Source of the DNA: Lasiodiplodia sp. COLG20
Lineage: Eukaryota > Ascomycota > Dothideomycetes > Botryosphaeriales > Botryosphaeriaceae
DNA: 64,000 nucleotides
Direction of reading: 5' to 3'
NCBI GenBank assembly: GCA_009801085.1
Contig: VNWV01000005.1
Span: 2,480,001 to 2,544,000 of the forward strand
Under the pieces are notes generated by a model that did not search any database, was not told where the DNA came from, and worked only from the letters and a program-made list of their open reading frames with translations. How positions within the stretch are numbered: position 1 is the stretch's first letter; each line of letters opens with the position of its first letter. The translations under genes were made by a program, and so were the position numbers. This document shows, piece by piece, positions 34,414 through 45,052 of this stretch.

Positions 34414-34685
34414 TGTGTCTGGTTCCTAGCGGTAGGTGGAGAGATCGCGATGGCGGGGTGTGTCTAATAACTTTTTGGCGGGGCGACGACTGGGCCGGCG
34501 AAATAAGTGGTTGCCGGGCGGCGACGGCCAATCAGCCTAGTGGAACCAAGTTTACCCGACGACCGAGAATCCCGGGCCCTGAACTTTTTTTGCGCCTCTA
34601 TCGATACGCGCCAGCACTCTCGCTCGCACATCCTTCCCGACCTCCTGCGTGCCCTAGCAACACCACCACCACAGCGCCAGGCACC
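34414..34685. promoter_or_regulatory. Bidirectional promoter URA5 / NOG1
   Basis: 272 bp between two divergent ATGs. No TATA box is clear on either side. A CACCACCACC-type leader precedes the NOG1 start (ACC ATG context). Confidence 0.55.
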
Positions 34686-36814
34686 ATGAAGACCACGTGG
34701 AAGGACATCGCCCCGGTGCCTACGTCCCAGGAATTCCTGGACATTGTCCTCAGCCGCACCCAGAGGCGTCTGTGAGTCGGCCTGGCTCCCATGTAGAAAT
34801 GTACTTTTTGGCTAACAATGTCTTAAGTCCCACCCAGATCCGCGCTGGATTCAAAATCTCTCGTATTAGAGGTGCGCTTCTCTCTAAGCTCTACAGTAAC
34901 GAACTTGGACTAATAGCTCTTGCGCACAGCTTTCTACACGCGCAAAGTCAAGTACACGGCAGAGACCTTCACCGAAAAAATCCAGGCCATTCTCGAGGGT
35001 TTCCCCAAGCTTCAGGACATCCACCCCTTCCACAAGGATCTCCTTAACACGCTCTACGATGCCGACCACTTCCGTATCGCCTTGGGTCAGCTCTCGACCG
35101 CGAAACACCTGATTGAGACCGTGGCGAGGGACTACGTGCGTCTGCTGAAGTATGGCCAGTCGCTCTTCCAGTGCAAGCAGCTCAAGCGCGCTGCGCTGGG
35201 TCGCATGGCCACCATTTGCAAGCGCCTGAAGGATCCGCTTCAGTACCTCGAGCAGGTGCGCCAGCATTTGGGCCGTCTGCCTTCGATCGACCCCAATACC
35301 AGGACTCTGGTCATCTGCGGTTACCCCAACGTTGGAAAGTCGAGCTTCTTGAGAAACATCTCTCGTGCCGATGTGGATGTTCAGCCCTACGCTTTCACCA
35401 CCAAGAGCTTGTTTGTCGGTCACTGTAAGTTGAGCAGTTCTGTCGGAGTGGACGAAGCTAATTTGGTGAACCAGTCGACCACAAGATGTTGCGATTCCAA
35501 GCCATTGATACCCCCGGTATCCTCGACCATCCTCTCGAGGAGATGAACACGATCGAAATGCAGAGTATTACCGCCATTGCTCACCTTCGCTCTGCCATTC
35601 TGTACTTCATGGATCTCAGTGAGCAGTGCGGCTACAGCGTTTCCGCACAGATCCAGCTTTTCCACAGCATCAAGCCCTTGTTCAACAACAAGTTGGTTTT
35701 CGTCGTCATCAACAAGACCGATCTTATGAAGCCTGAGGACCTGGACGCGGAGACACAAGAGAGCCTCCAGGGCATGCTCAAGTCCGGGGAGGTGGAGTTG
35801 TTGCAGCTTTCCTGTAACACCACCGAAAACGTCATGGCCGTCCGTGGTGCAGTCTGTGACAGGCTTTTGGCACAGCGCAATGCTGAGAAGCTGAAGGCTG
35901 GCACAAACGCTTCCGGCGAGATCACTGGCCGTCTTGGCGAGGTTTTGAAGAGGATTCACGTTGCCGTGCCTATGGACGGCATTACGCGTGAGGCTTTCAT
36001 CCCGGAAGCTGTTAAGAACAAGATGAAGTACGACCCGAACGACCCCAACCGCAAGAAGCTGCAGCGCGAAATCGAGGAGGAGAATGGCGGCGCCGGTGTG
36101 TACAATATCAACCTCAAGGAGAACTACCTGCTGGAGGACGACGACTGGAAGAACGACAAGATTCCCGAGGTTTTCAACGGAAGGAACGTTTACGACTTCA
36201 TCGACCCCGATATCGAGGCCAAACTCGCTGCGCTCGAGGCTGAGGAGGAGCAGATGGAGGCCGACGGTCGCTACCAAAGCGACTCTGATGTCGAGGATGC
36301 TGAGGAGGCCGACGTCCGCTACAAGGCCGGGATTATCCGCGAGAAGCAGGCGATGCTCAAGAATGAGTCCCAGATGAAGAAGAGCCTGAAGAACCGCGCT
36401 CAGATTCCTCGCACTGCGAAGGCCAAGAAGCTGTCACAAATGGAATCCCACCTGGAGAGCCTGGGTCACGATACCAGCTCTCTTGCTCACCGTGCACGCT
36501 CACAATCTCGTGGCAGGAGTCTCGCCCGTGGCCGTTCTGAGGGCGGAGACGGCGATGCTATGGACATCGACAAGCCGCAGCCCAGTGCCATCGAGCGCGC
36601 GAAGAGCCGCGCGCGCAGCCAGAGCACCAACCGTCGTGATGACGGTGTCACGAATGAGGCTGCACGCTCGAAGGCGGAGCGGATGGCTAAGCTGTCGCAG
36701 AAGAAGATGAACCGCATGGCCAGACAGGGTGAAGCCGACAGGCACACAACCGCGTCTCTCAACAAGCATTTGCTTGCTGGCAAGAGAGGCATGGGCAGCA
36801 CGAGGAGTCGTTAA
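34686..36814 (+). CDS. nog1: Nucleolar GTP-binding protein 1
   Basis: Exons 34686-34771, 34828-34871, 34930-35424 and 35475-36814 encode 654 residues, close to yeast Nog1 (647). The N-terminal helical domain includes [20 protein letters not shown]. The GTPase domain has G1 [10 protein letters not shown] (about 174-183), G3 in [11 protein letters not shown], and NKTD for guanine specificity ([11 protein letters not shown]). The C-terminal half is charged, with [20 protein letters not shown] and RS-like stretches ending in a basic tail ([14 protein letters not shown]). Nog1 is an OBG-family GTPase needed for 60S subunit assembly in the nucleolus and nucleus. The intron positions early in the gene restore the conserved [16 protein letters not shown] junction. 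Confidence 0.96.
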
Positions 36815-38024
36815 GAGGAGACAGCGAATGGGAAAAAAAGTTCATGGGTTCTGCGGCGTTGGGAGGGTGGGAATGGTGGCCCCTTATTTCCCCCAGTTCT
36901 TCTTCTACATCTCACGTACGTTTCACTGGGTGCATGGCGCAAACGCTTTTTATGAAGGTTCTTTATGTGATTCCCTATTCACTGCTCTTTGCATCGCCAA
37001 CACGGCCGATAGATAGAACATCTTGTCAAAAGAGTGGAATGGAAAACATGATTAATATTCTCTCACCGCAACCCCAATTCCCTCATGGCTCCTCTTCGAA
37101 ACGTGCAACTGTGTTGCTTAATTAGAAAATTTTGTTCAGGCGCGGACATGAGATTGCTCTACTCCGAACGTAGATTAGATAGATACCGTACCGGAAGACC
37201 GACCAACTGCATCACGTTGGGCGAGACGACTGCACATGGAAAAGGAACGCATTCCATGGTCCGGTTCTTCTGCTGCCGTCTCTGCAGCCCAACATCCCTG
37301 GCGACACCAGTGTGATCTTGAATTACCTAGACAATGATGGGAGAATAGTGAGGGATAATTAATAAAAGAGACATGCAAAAATGAGAAGTGATTGTGTATT
37401 GTCAAGTTTTGGATGAACAAGAAACAGCGCTTCACTCCGTTGGGCGCAAATGAAAGAACGCAAAGCAAATGAGAGTATGAACGGGGCCGCTGGAGGCCCG
37501 ATATGTATGGGAGTAAGACCCAGCTACAGTAAGATACGAATATTGAAAAACGAATGGAAGTCAACGCTTCGTCATTAAACAGCAGTCAATTGATGGTGAT
37601 AAACTTAGTGCTCCTCTTTCCTCCTGATATGCCACTTGTAACAATAACTTCCCAAAAAAAAAAAACAAACAGCGAAGGGAAGGGGAAAGAAGAACACCTA
37701 AGACTACTAGAAGGGCAATTCCCACATGTGGAGGCCAGAGAAAGTGTAAGAAAAAGAAAACGCCGTCAAAATGAAGACTGGAATGTCTGAAAGAGGTGGT
37801 CCCTGCAACGAAAAAGACCTGCTAAATAGTATACGTGTGTAAAAGAGGTTCGCCTCACCACTCCAGTGATTTCCGCCGGTCTATCCAACGCGTAAAAATC
37901 AAAAAGCTTTAATAAAAGAGGTCTTCCCTTCAGCCGTGATATGGAGTAAAAGCGCTTCTTTTTTCCTTCCTTTCGTCGTCCATTCCTGCGTTCATTCGCC
38001 GTAGAGCCGTTCTATCGATCGTCT
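36815..38024. other. Convergent intergenic region, about 1.2 kb
   Basis: This lies between the stops of NOG1 and the LysM gene. It is AT-richer than its surroundings with short A runs. No gene or structured RNA is recognised. Confidence 0.5.
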
Positions 38025-39974
38025 TTAATCGCCCTTTGCCCCCTTGCTCGGCGTGCCACTGCGTGCTTCCCGCCTCCTGACACTGTCGGCAGGCCCGCGC
38101 CTTCCACTTCCGGTGCCGGAGCGTCCGCGGTTCGTCTCCTCCTCGTCCTCGCCGACCTCGAAGGCGTCCGTCAGCTCAATCAAATCGGTGATATCGCCGC
38201 CCATTCCAGCAGGACCTATTCCAGCACCGGCCGCTCGCTGCCTGTCTGTGGCGGTCGCACCGGGTTTGATAGGCGTTAGCGGCGCCGGCGGAACGAGCGT
38301 CGACGCTTGCGTTGCCACCTTGCGCATCCAACCCTCGATGGCGCCACCAACCTGAGCAAGATCGAAACCGCTGGAGCTACCGCCGACGCCACCAACTCCG
38401 ACAGGTGTCGCGGTGCCTGACGGGCCCATAGAATCTCCAGCTGCTTTAGCCTCCGACATCGCTGCTGGGTTCCAGGTGCCAAAGTAATCCTTGCCCGGTG
38501 GCGGCGCGAGGTTTGGCAGGTGCTGAGCGAATAATTTATTCAAACCATCTTGTGCAGGACCTGGTTTGCGGACATTCCTGTTAAAGGTGCCGACACCTCC
38601 AGGTCCGTCCAGTTTGAAACTCTGAGTGACACTTGGGGCGCGCGGGCGGTGGCGGTTGGGGACGTTACTGCTGCTGCTTTGGCGGGGCGATTTGGCGGTG
38701 CCATGCGAAGTCATTGATGATGCTGAAGTAATTGTATCGGAGCGGGTCAGCTCGAGCGATGCAGACGGCGTTCGGACGGCGGAGTCGTTGTCCGAGAAGG
38801 TCAAACTTTTCCGGCGAGCGGGCGGGAAGAAGCCAAGATCTCTGCGTGGCAGGCGGGCAATCTCGACGGGGTCTTTGCTGTGTGGTAACATAACCCAGCC
38901 CTCGTGTTTCCATGGCGGCTCGTTATCGGCGTTCGTGGATGTTTCTGATGCAGTCACGGATTTAGAGAGATTCGAGGTCGAGACAGATGCGGGACCGTGC
39001 CAGCCGTTGGTAGGGAGACTGGTGCTGTGAATGGGAGGGTATTCGGCGCCCGGGGTGGGCAGTAGCAAGTCATCCTCTACGTTAGGCTGTTTTGGTTTCT
39101 GCTCTTCGGGCGGTGGCACAGGGCGACCCTTCACACCGCAGGCATCCACAGGGATAACCAAATGGCGGCGCGTCTGCACGCTGTCCTGGGCCCACATTCT
39201 ATTCGCCTTGCGGAGAGGAGGGGCCTGGCAGTTGTACTTGATGGTGATGCCGGCAAGCGTGTCCTCAGGCCGCACGCGGTGGATGTAGACCAGCGCGTCA
39301 CGGTCGTCATGCTCCGTCGGCGGGGCTGACGACGAAATGCGCTCGTCCGAGTTCCTCCGCTTGAACTTCCCCGTGGCATCCATGTTCAAGTGTCCGTTTG
39401 CCATGAGCAGGTCTTTCCGCTTCATGGCCCTGACCATAGCTTCCCGCTCCTCCTTCGTCCCCGTCCCGATCTCTGTGTCTCGTGCCGAAGGGCCCCATTG
39501 GGCGGGGGGCGCACTGGTCGTCGTCTTGCGGCCATGGGTGGCTTCGAAGGGCCTGCGCTTCCTGGGCACGTCTCCGCTGGTGTCGCTGCCAAGCACGTTG
39601 GAAGCGAGCCCCTGCAACGTGGAGATTGAGCTACCCCAGAGGCCGGAGAGCTGGGCGAGCGGATCCTGCGCATTGCTGCTCGGGCTGCGGCCGAAGGTGC
39701 TCTTGCTGATGGTCGACTCCCTCGACCTGCTTGCGGCCTGCGAGGAGCTGGAGCGCGAGGGGCCGGCACCGGGAATGGGAGAGGCGGTCCTCGAGGTCAA
39801 GGGCGAGGCCGAGGGCGAGGCCGCGCGGCTGCCGTCTAGGCTGGCGGCGGCATTGGAGTCGCGGTCGAGGTCGTCGTCGCCGGCGGAGACCAGGCGCTTG
39901 TTGCGCGGGCGGAGCGAGGCTTCGGGGGTGAGATGGCTGCGGGAGGAATGCTGGGAGGCATTGGTGGGGTTCAT
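38025..39974 (-). CDS. Intracellular LysM-domain protein
   Basis: Single exon, 649 residues, no signal peptide. The long N-terminal half is Ser/Pro/Arg-rich and disordered (for example SSSSQAASRSRESTISKS). One LysM-like module lies at about 228-280, with VYIHRVRPEDTLAGITIKYN and later RKANRMWAQDSVQTRRHLVIP. After that come more disordered stretches, a conserved-looking WKHEGWVMLP motif, and DYFGTWNP. The C-terminus has GGAIEGWMRKVATQAS and ELTDAFEVGEDEEET. Intracellular LysM proteins of this type are widespread in filamentous fungi and animals; their ligand is not known, and chitin binding should not be assumed. A nuclear or cytoplasmic site is inferred from the missing signal. Confidence 0.85.
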   Translation of the reverse strand: MNPTNASQHSSRSHLTPEASLRPRNKRLVSAGDDDLDRDSNAAASLDGSRAASPSASPLTSRTASPIPGAGPSRSSSSQAASRSRESTISKSTFGRSPSSNAQDPLAQLSGLWGSSISTLQGLASNVLGSDTSGDVPRKRRPFEATHGRKTTTSAPPAQWGPSARDTEIGTGTKEEREAMVRAMKRKDLLMANGHLNMDATGKFKRRNSDERISSSAPPTEHDDRDALVYIHRVRPEDTLAGITIKYNCQAPPLRKANRMWAQDSVQTRRHLVIPVDACGVKGRPVPPPEEQKPKQPNVEDDLLLPTPGAEYPPIHSTSLPTNGWHGPASVSTSNLSKSVTASETSTNADNEPPWKHEGWVMLPHSKDPVEIARLPRRDLGFFPPARRKSLTFSDNDSAVRTPSASLELTRSDTITSASSMTSHGTAKSPRQSSSSNVPNRHRPRAPSVTQSFKLDGPGGVGTFNRNVRKPGPAQDGLNKLFAQHLPNLAPPPGKDYFGTWNPAAMSEAKAAGDSMGPSGTATPVGVGGVGGSSSGFDLAQVGGAIEGWMRKVATQASTLVPPAPLTPIKPGATATDRQRAAGAGIGPAGMGGDITDLIELTDAFEVGEDEEETNRGRSGTGSGRRGPADSVRRREARSGTPSKGAKGD

Positions 39975-40577
39975 GGCAGGAAAGACAGGACAGGCGGCGG
40001 AGGAGGAGTGGCTGCAGGAAAGGTGAGCTGCATGGGAAAGCTATGCGAGTGGTGCGGCACTGGCCATAGGCGGAGGGGTGGTGTCGGCGAACGCTTGCGG
40101 CTGGCGAAAGTAAGTGTCAGGGCGCCAGACGATGGCAGCCGGATGTTACTCCTTGGCTGACGAGGCCCGCGAGCTGCGGCGGCCGGGCCGGACTGATTGG
40201 TGGACGCGCATCAGTGCAGAGCGATTACGCTGCCTGCCCCCCGGCGCGCAGCCCCTCCGAGCAGGACCGACGGATGAGGCCAGCTTTCGTCGCAGCTGCT
40301 GCTAATTGCCAGGCAAATCTACGTGCGACGCCCGCCCGCCGCCCTCCGGCCTCCCTGCGCCCACGCGTCTGTGTTTCTCTCGCGGCCAATGACGCAATGA
40401 CCTCGCACCAAGCGGCGCCGACTCCGTCAAAATCCATCGTGTATTTCCTGAACTAGGCACAACGCGTGCATAAAGACGCGCTCCGTCGTATTCTCTGATT
40501 GGATCGTCCGCCTCTCCACACCCTCTCCGTACCAAGACGTCGTCTCCACTCTTTGAGTCCCACACTCCTCCCTGTTC
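39975..40577. other. Intergenic, about 0.6 kb
   Basis: This is the upstream region of the LysM gene and the 3' side of the next minus-strand gene. It is GC-rich with no supported gene. Confidence 0.5.
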
Positions 40578-41407
40578 CTACTGGTACTGCCACGCGAACA
40601 GCCCGTCCGCCAGGCTGTTTACCGCAATGTTGATGCCGATGCAAGCGGCATCGAGAACAACGCCTTCCAGCCGCTGGAAAATCTGGTACACGCCGGGCTC
40701 GGACGCCGGACAAGCGTACCAACCGCCGCCCGCCGCGTAGATGAATTCCCCCTCCTGGAACGCCTGAATCTCTCCGACGATGGAGTTCTCAGGGATGATT
40801 CCACTGTGCGCGCGCGTGTAGGCAAGGGCGCCAAGCGCGTTGATGTAGAACCGCTGACCGCCTGGAACGATGACATGCTGGAGACGGCGCGAATCAGCAA
40901 AAAACCATTGGGCTTTGCCCGCTCATGCTCACCATGTCCTGGGTGCCCTCGAGCATCGTGATGTTCGCCGCTGCACTGCATGTTTCTGGGAACTGCTGAT
41001 AGGGGCACCACGTGCAGCTTGAACTTGAACGGCCGGCGAAGAAACCCCCGCCACAAGCATCGATCGTCATCTCGTTCACATCTTCGTACCAATTCAAAAC
41101 GCGGATCATGTATGGCCCTTCCTGAAGTGGCCGAGGACATATGGTGCCACTATCGCACCTGTGGTTCAAAGGAGAATAGCATTGCCCTCCACAGAGGTCC
41201 TCCGGGTAACCGTTGACAACTGGGCAGAGAATGCCGTCCCGGCAGATAGCCTGGTTCATATGTTAGCTGGTACGCTTGAAAGGCCATTGACCGCGGGGGT
41301 TTGACTACCTGGGATGGATCGTATGGGACGTTTCCGCATGTGTTCTCTTTCTGCGCCAGCGCAATCCCAGTGACAAGGATAAAAAGAGGGAGGAGATGAC
41401 GGGACAT
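40578..41407 (-). CDS. Secreted protein with carbohydrate-binding-type cysteine module
   Basis: Minus-strand exons 41407-41309, 41250-40933 and 40877-40578 encode 238 residues. A signal peptide (MSRHLLPLFILVTGIALAQ) precedes CGNVPYDPSQ, which joins across the first intron to AICRDGILCPVVNG. CGGQCYSPLNHRC follows. This is the Cys-rich pattern of the fungal Carb_bind (PF10645-like) module found on secreted wall-active proteins. The remaining part contains CPYQQFPETCSAAANITML and ends with DGLFAWQYQ. Cysteines are numerous and mostly paired in short loops. It should act outside the cell, binding glycans; no catalytic residues are recognised. Both introns are short (57 and 55 nt) and phase 0, and the joins read naturally. 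Confidence 0.75.
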
Positions 41408-43114
41408 TGTGAATGATTTGAGGAAGATGAGTACCTCTGAGAATTCTTTCAAAGGTGATGAGAGCAGTCGGTTTAAGTATTCTCGATAGAACCCACCTCG
41501 GCACCAGGTGGCACCTAGCTACCACCACAGGCAATATCATCAGTACGCTAGTGATTCTTGCTTTTTGCGAAAAGATTGACCTGCTGCAGTGGTCTGATGG
41601 TATGCACTACCATCAGTGGAGACAGTGTCCTGGATGGGTATGAACATGTCTGTTACGTGCGTGGTATCGGGTTGCAACATTGTGTCCCTAATCCTTTTCG
41701 AAGGAGGCCACAGACTCTGTGTAACTGTGTCAAGATCACTTACAAGTCCAGCAATTTGAAGTGACTCCCAATGACACGCATATTCTATTTGCCTCTCGCT
41801 CATCCTCTTCTTGGTTTTAAAATGAATACACTTGCGTCAGATTCACTGCCATCCATTAGCTCCAAGTGATGATGATGCTCCCGGCAGATAAAGGGAGGCA
41901 TGTTGCCTGCCGTAAGGGTGATATATATTCGATTAACTGGATGCTGTGCGCAATGTGCGCTTGTGATATATATCAGGCCTTGCTCACTTCGTACGACTAC
42001 AGGCCACTCGCCAAGTCGATTGCGGACTGCTATCCCATTCTGACATCGATGGAGATGTGATTTGTTACAAGAAATTCAGAATGCTTCCCCGGTCGTGCGG
42101 AAGGTTCCGGGGGATTGGTGCACAGGTTGCTTCCGTGTCCGTATTCGTGACGCCCCAATATTAATCGTGCGCCACTGATTAGATCAAACGACAGCGATCC
42201 CGCCTTGAGCCTTCTACGAACTTTTGGGCTATGGGAAAGCTGAAATATGTAAGTGGACGAGTAGGAAGTAGCAAACGTTCCCTTCGTTCTTTGAAACATA
42301 AAAAAAAAAAACTCTTGGTTGGAGCGCTGTGTTGCAGCTACGTTGTTTCGGAAGGCTCTGTGGTAACAGTTACACTTGATCATTCAGTATCCGCCCCTGG
42401 GGCTTGGTATTTCGTGTTGGGTGCCCTGTACATAAGGTTTTGTTTAGGGAACATGAACTGGCTGGAAGTGCGCTAGTGACGGTGTTGTGCCTTTTGCTTG
42501 AGGGCAGATTCTGCTGCGTCCCTTTCTGGAATCAGAAATGATGTTACAATCTTGACACTGCAGCCGGGTCCCGGCATTGTTACAAGAGAAGGTGCACTAC
42601 GAGCATCAGCAAATGCACGAAGACAGCCGTTGGAGGTAAGGCCTCTTAGCAGATCTGAATACTCGCAAGGCTGTGTTAATTTGCAGTGTGGGTTGGCCTT
42701 GCGAAGTAGAAGGCCGCCAACGCAGCCCTTTGTCCCCAACTCTGGCAGCCTCGTGGCATTAAAGCGACGGTGAATGGCAGATCGACATGCAGAAGGCCGA
42801 GATGCTTCGCTGGCAAGCGAAAAGAGTGGCTGAAATTCCTCAAAGGTGCAGCGGGGGTCCGGCCCCCGGCGGGCGCTAAGTCGCAAACGGAAGATTGACG
42901 ATCCAAATTTAGCAAGCGCGCCGCCTCCCAATGAGATCACTGGTGGGCTGTCTCACACTCCCTCTGCCGCGCCTCCGCCACTACCTGAATCCTTCGCAGT
43001 CGACTGTTGCCTGGTGCGCGTCGTCCTTTTATATTGCGCTCCTTCCTTTCTACCACAAACTCACCACCCTTCCACATCCACGTACCACCATACTGCGCAT
43101 CTGAAACCGCGATC
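41408..43114. other. Divergent intergenic region, about 1.7 kb
   Basis: Two GTGATATATAT boxes about 42 bp apart (41919-41975) and an A12 run (42300-42311) stand out. No protein-like frame is seen on either strand. Confidence 0.5.
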
Positions 43115-44352
43115 ATGGGGTTCTCCGACCGTCTCCTAGACCCGCTTTTGAAGCGCGGCATGGGCGTCGCCGCCGACCTCCTCGACAAACACTTCGTCAA
43201 GGCTGTCGAGAAGCGCGAGGCGTCCGGCGATAGCGACGATGAAATCGAGCGCCGAGTTCTCGCCATCGTCACCATCACTGCCTTCGTGTTCTTCGTCTTC
43301 TATGGCTTGGTAAGGCTGTCTCCATGCTCCGCCAAGGACCGCTCTGCTTACTTGATCAGGTTCAATACACTCTTCGCCATGTCGTCACCACCCTCGCCCT
43401 GATCGAGACTCCCGCCACGGCTGTCCAGATCTCTGCTGCTCACCCTGATGAGGAATCCAACGTGAAGCTCGATGACAAGGGGGCTGAGGCCCAGGCCTTC
43501 CTCGGAGGCTCCCTGCCTAAGCTCACCGTCGTCAACACCAAGCCCATCACCTCGAAGATCCGCACTACCATCAAGCACATTACGTCGCAGACCGGATGGA
43601 CTGCGCGCTGGCGTGGCATGGGCTATGGTTTCATCTACTCCGTGGCCTTCTCCTTGTTGGCGAATACCTTTGCCGCCATCACCCCTGACCTTCCTGGCGT
43701 GAGCATCGTCACTGTTCTTCTCGCAACCGTCATCATGGCCCCGGTTCATATGGTCTGGACGCACGCTACCATTGGTCTTGGTGTAAATTCATGGAGAGCC
43801 CGTTGGACCCCTGCCAAGGGCTTGGATTGCTACAAGAACCTCGCCATCCCCGCCCTCGTCTACGAGGGTGTTCAGATCTTGGTCGCTTACATGGCCGTCT
43901 GCATGGTCATGCTCATCCCTCCGAGTGTGTCGAGTGGCGCCGAGGCAACTCCCTCCCAAAAGGCTTGGACTGTTGTCCGCCTCGTTGGTAGTGTGCTGCT
44001 TCTTGCTGCTGCGGGCATCTTCGTCATTCTTCCCGCTCACACTCAGCTCGTTCGTGTCGAGGCGTCGATGCTCTCTGACGATGAGGAGACGATTGTTCCG
44101 TTCGACCGTACCTTTGGCGGCAAGGTCGTCCCTAAGGTGCTCGGCGGATCTGGTGCCATCGGTTTCATGGACGCGTGGCGTTCGTTCAACCGCGAGGCCC
44201 GCGTGCGTGTCATCAAGCTCTACCTGAAGATCTTCGCTATTAGCGTGGCCCTTTTCCTTCTTTTCGTGCACGTCATTGGCTTGGAGATCCACCTCCTTAG
44301 CAAGCACTCCGTCGGTGAGGTCGTCAACGCTACTAGAGAGCGCGCCTTCTAA
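43115..44352 (+). CDS. Conserved fungal multi-pass membrane protein, function unknown
   Basis: Exons 43115-43309 and 43360-44352 give 395 residues. The start MGFSDRLLDPLLKRGMGVAA precedes a membrane segment VLAIVTITAFVFFVFYGL. A soluble loop follows, then GMGYGFIYSVAFSLLANTF, VSIVTVLLATVIMAPVHMVW, ALVYEGVQILVAYMAVCMVM and LVGSVLLLAAAGIFVILPA. A conserved cytosolic block DDEETIVPFDRTFGGKVVP and a last helix (IFAISVALFLLFVHVIGLEI) complete it. I recall relatives across Pezizomycotina that are sometimes labelled ubiquitin carrier protein, but nothing here looks like a ubiquitin-conjugating fold, so I do not use that name. Organelle membrane location is a guess from the lack of a signal peptide. 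Confidence 0.85.
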
Positions 44353-45052
44353 ACCTTCACATGGCCCCGAACCAAGGTCGCTAGCAGGTTTCCAAAGTCA
44401 TTGAAGCACACTGCTTGCTAGTAATTCACAACTCTTCACTAGACACCCTTTTCCTTTTCTCTTCAGCGTGGCAGCAAGCGCTGTCAAACACGATTCACGT
44501 ACAAGATACCAAATTGAGACTTTGTTGTATGACTGGGCCGAAATGAGTGAGCGTTGACTATCGCGTGAACAATCCTTCTACCGGGACGATAAGGGTCCGC
44601 AAGCCGAAATGTGGCGTGTGGCTAGACAATCACATGCGGAATTACGTTCCGATAAATGAGGGGTGGCCGAGAAAATCAGACGCAGCAGAAGCGGCACGCG
44701 GCCGGATGGATAGACCAGGCAGCGGAGGGTGCGCTCGCGTGCCGAATCAGCTGCGGCGAGCAGTTGAAACAAAGGAAGTAACAGGGTTGGAAAGACTGTG
44801 TTCTGAGAGGACGGTTGACGTGGGTTGTAAAGCGAGCTGTACCCGCGGCCTTCCATGGCGCTAGTGTTTCGTCATCGATGCTGGCCCCAAAACTCCAGCT
44901 AGGCTGTCGCGCGACCAATAAACCTGTTAGACGGAACGACGCGCCTGCCACAACAGCTTGCCTGCCTGCCACACAAAAAGCGCAGCCTCCCCGAGCCCAC
45001 CCAATCCCGAAGCCACCACCTGCTCCCTCCAATCCCTCCTCCTCTCCAAAGC
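44353..45052. other. Intergenic, 700 bp
   Basis: This separates two tandem plus-strand genes. The last 100 bp before 45053 are C/A-rich, a typical leader for a highly expressed fungal gene. Nothing else was seen. Confidence 0.5.

Noticed and set aside
35420..36277. A 285-codon open frame on the minus strand
   Set aside because: Antisense shadow of NOG1 exon 4.
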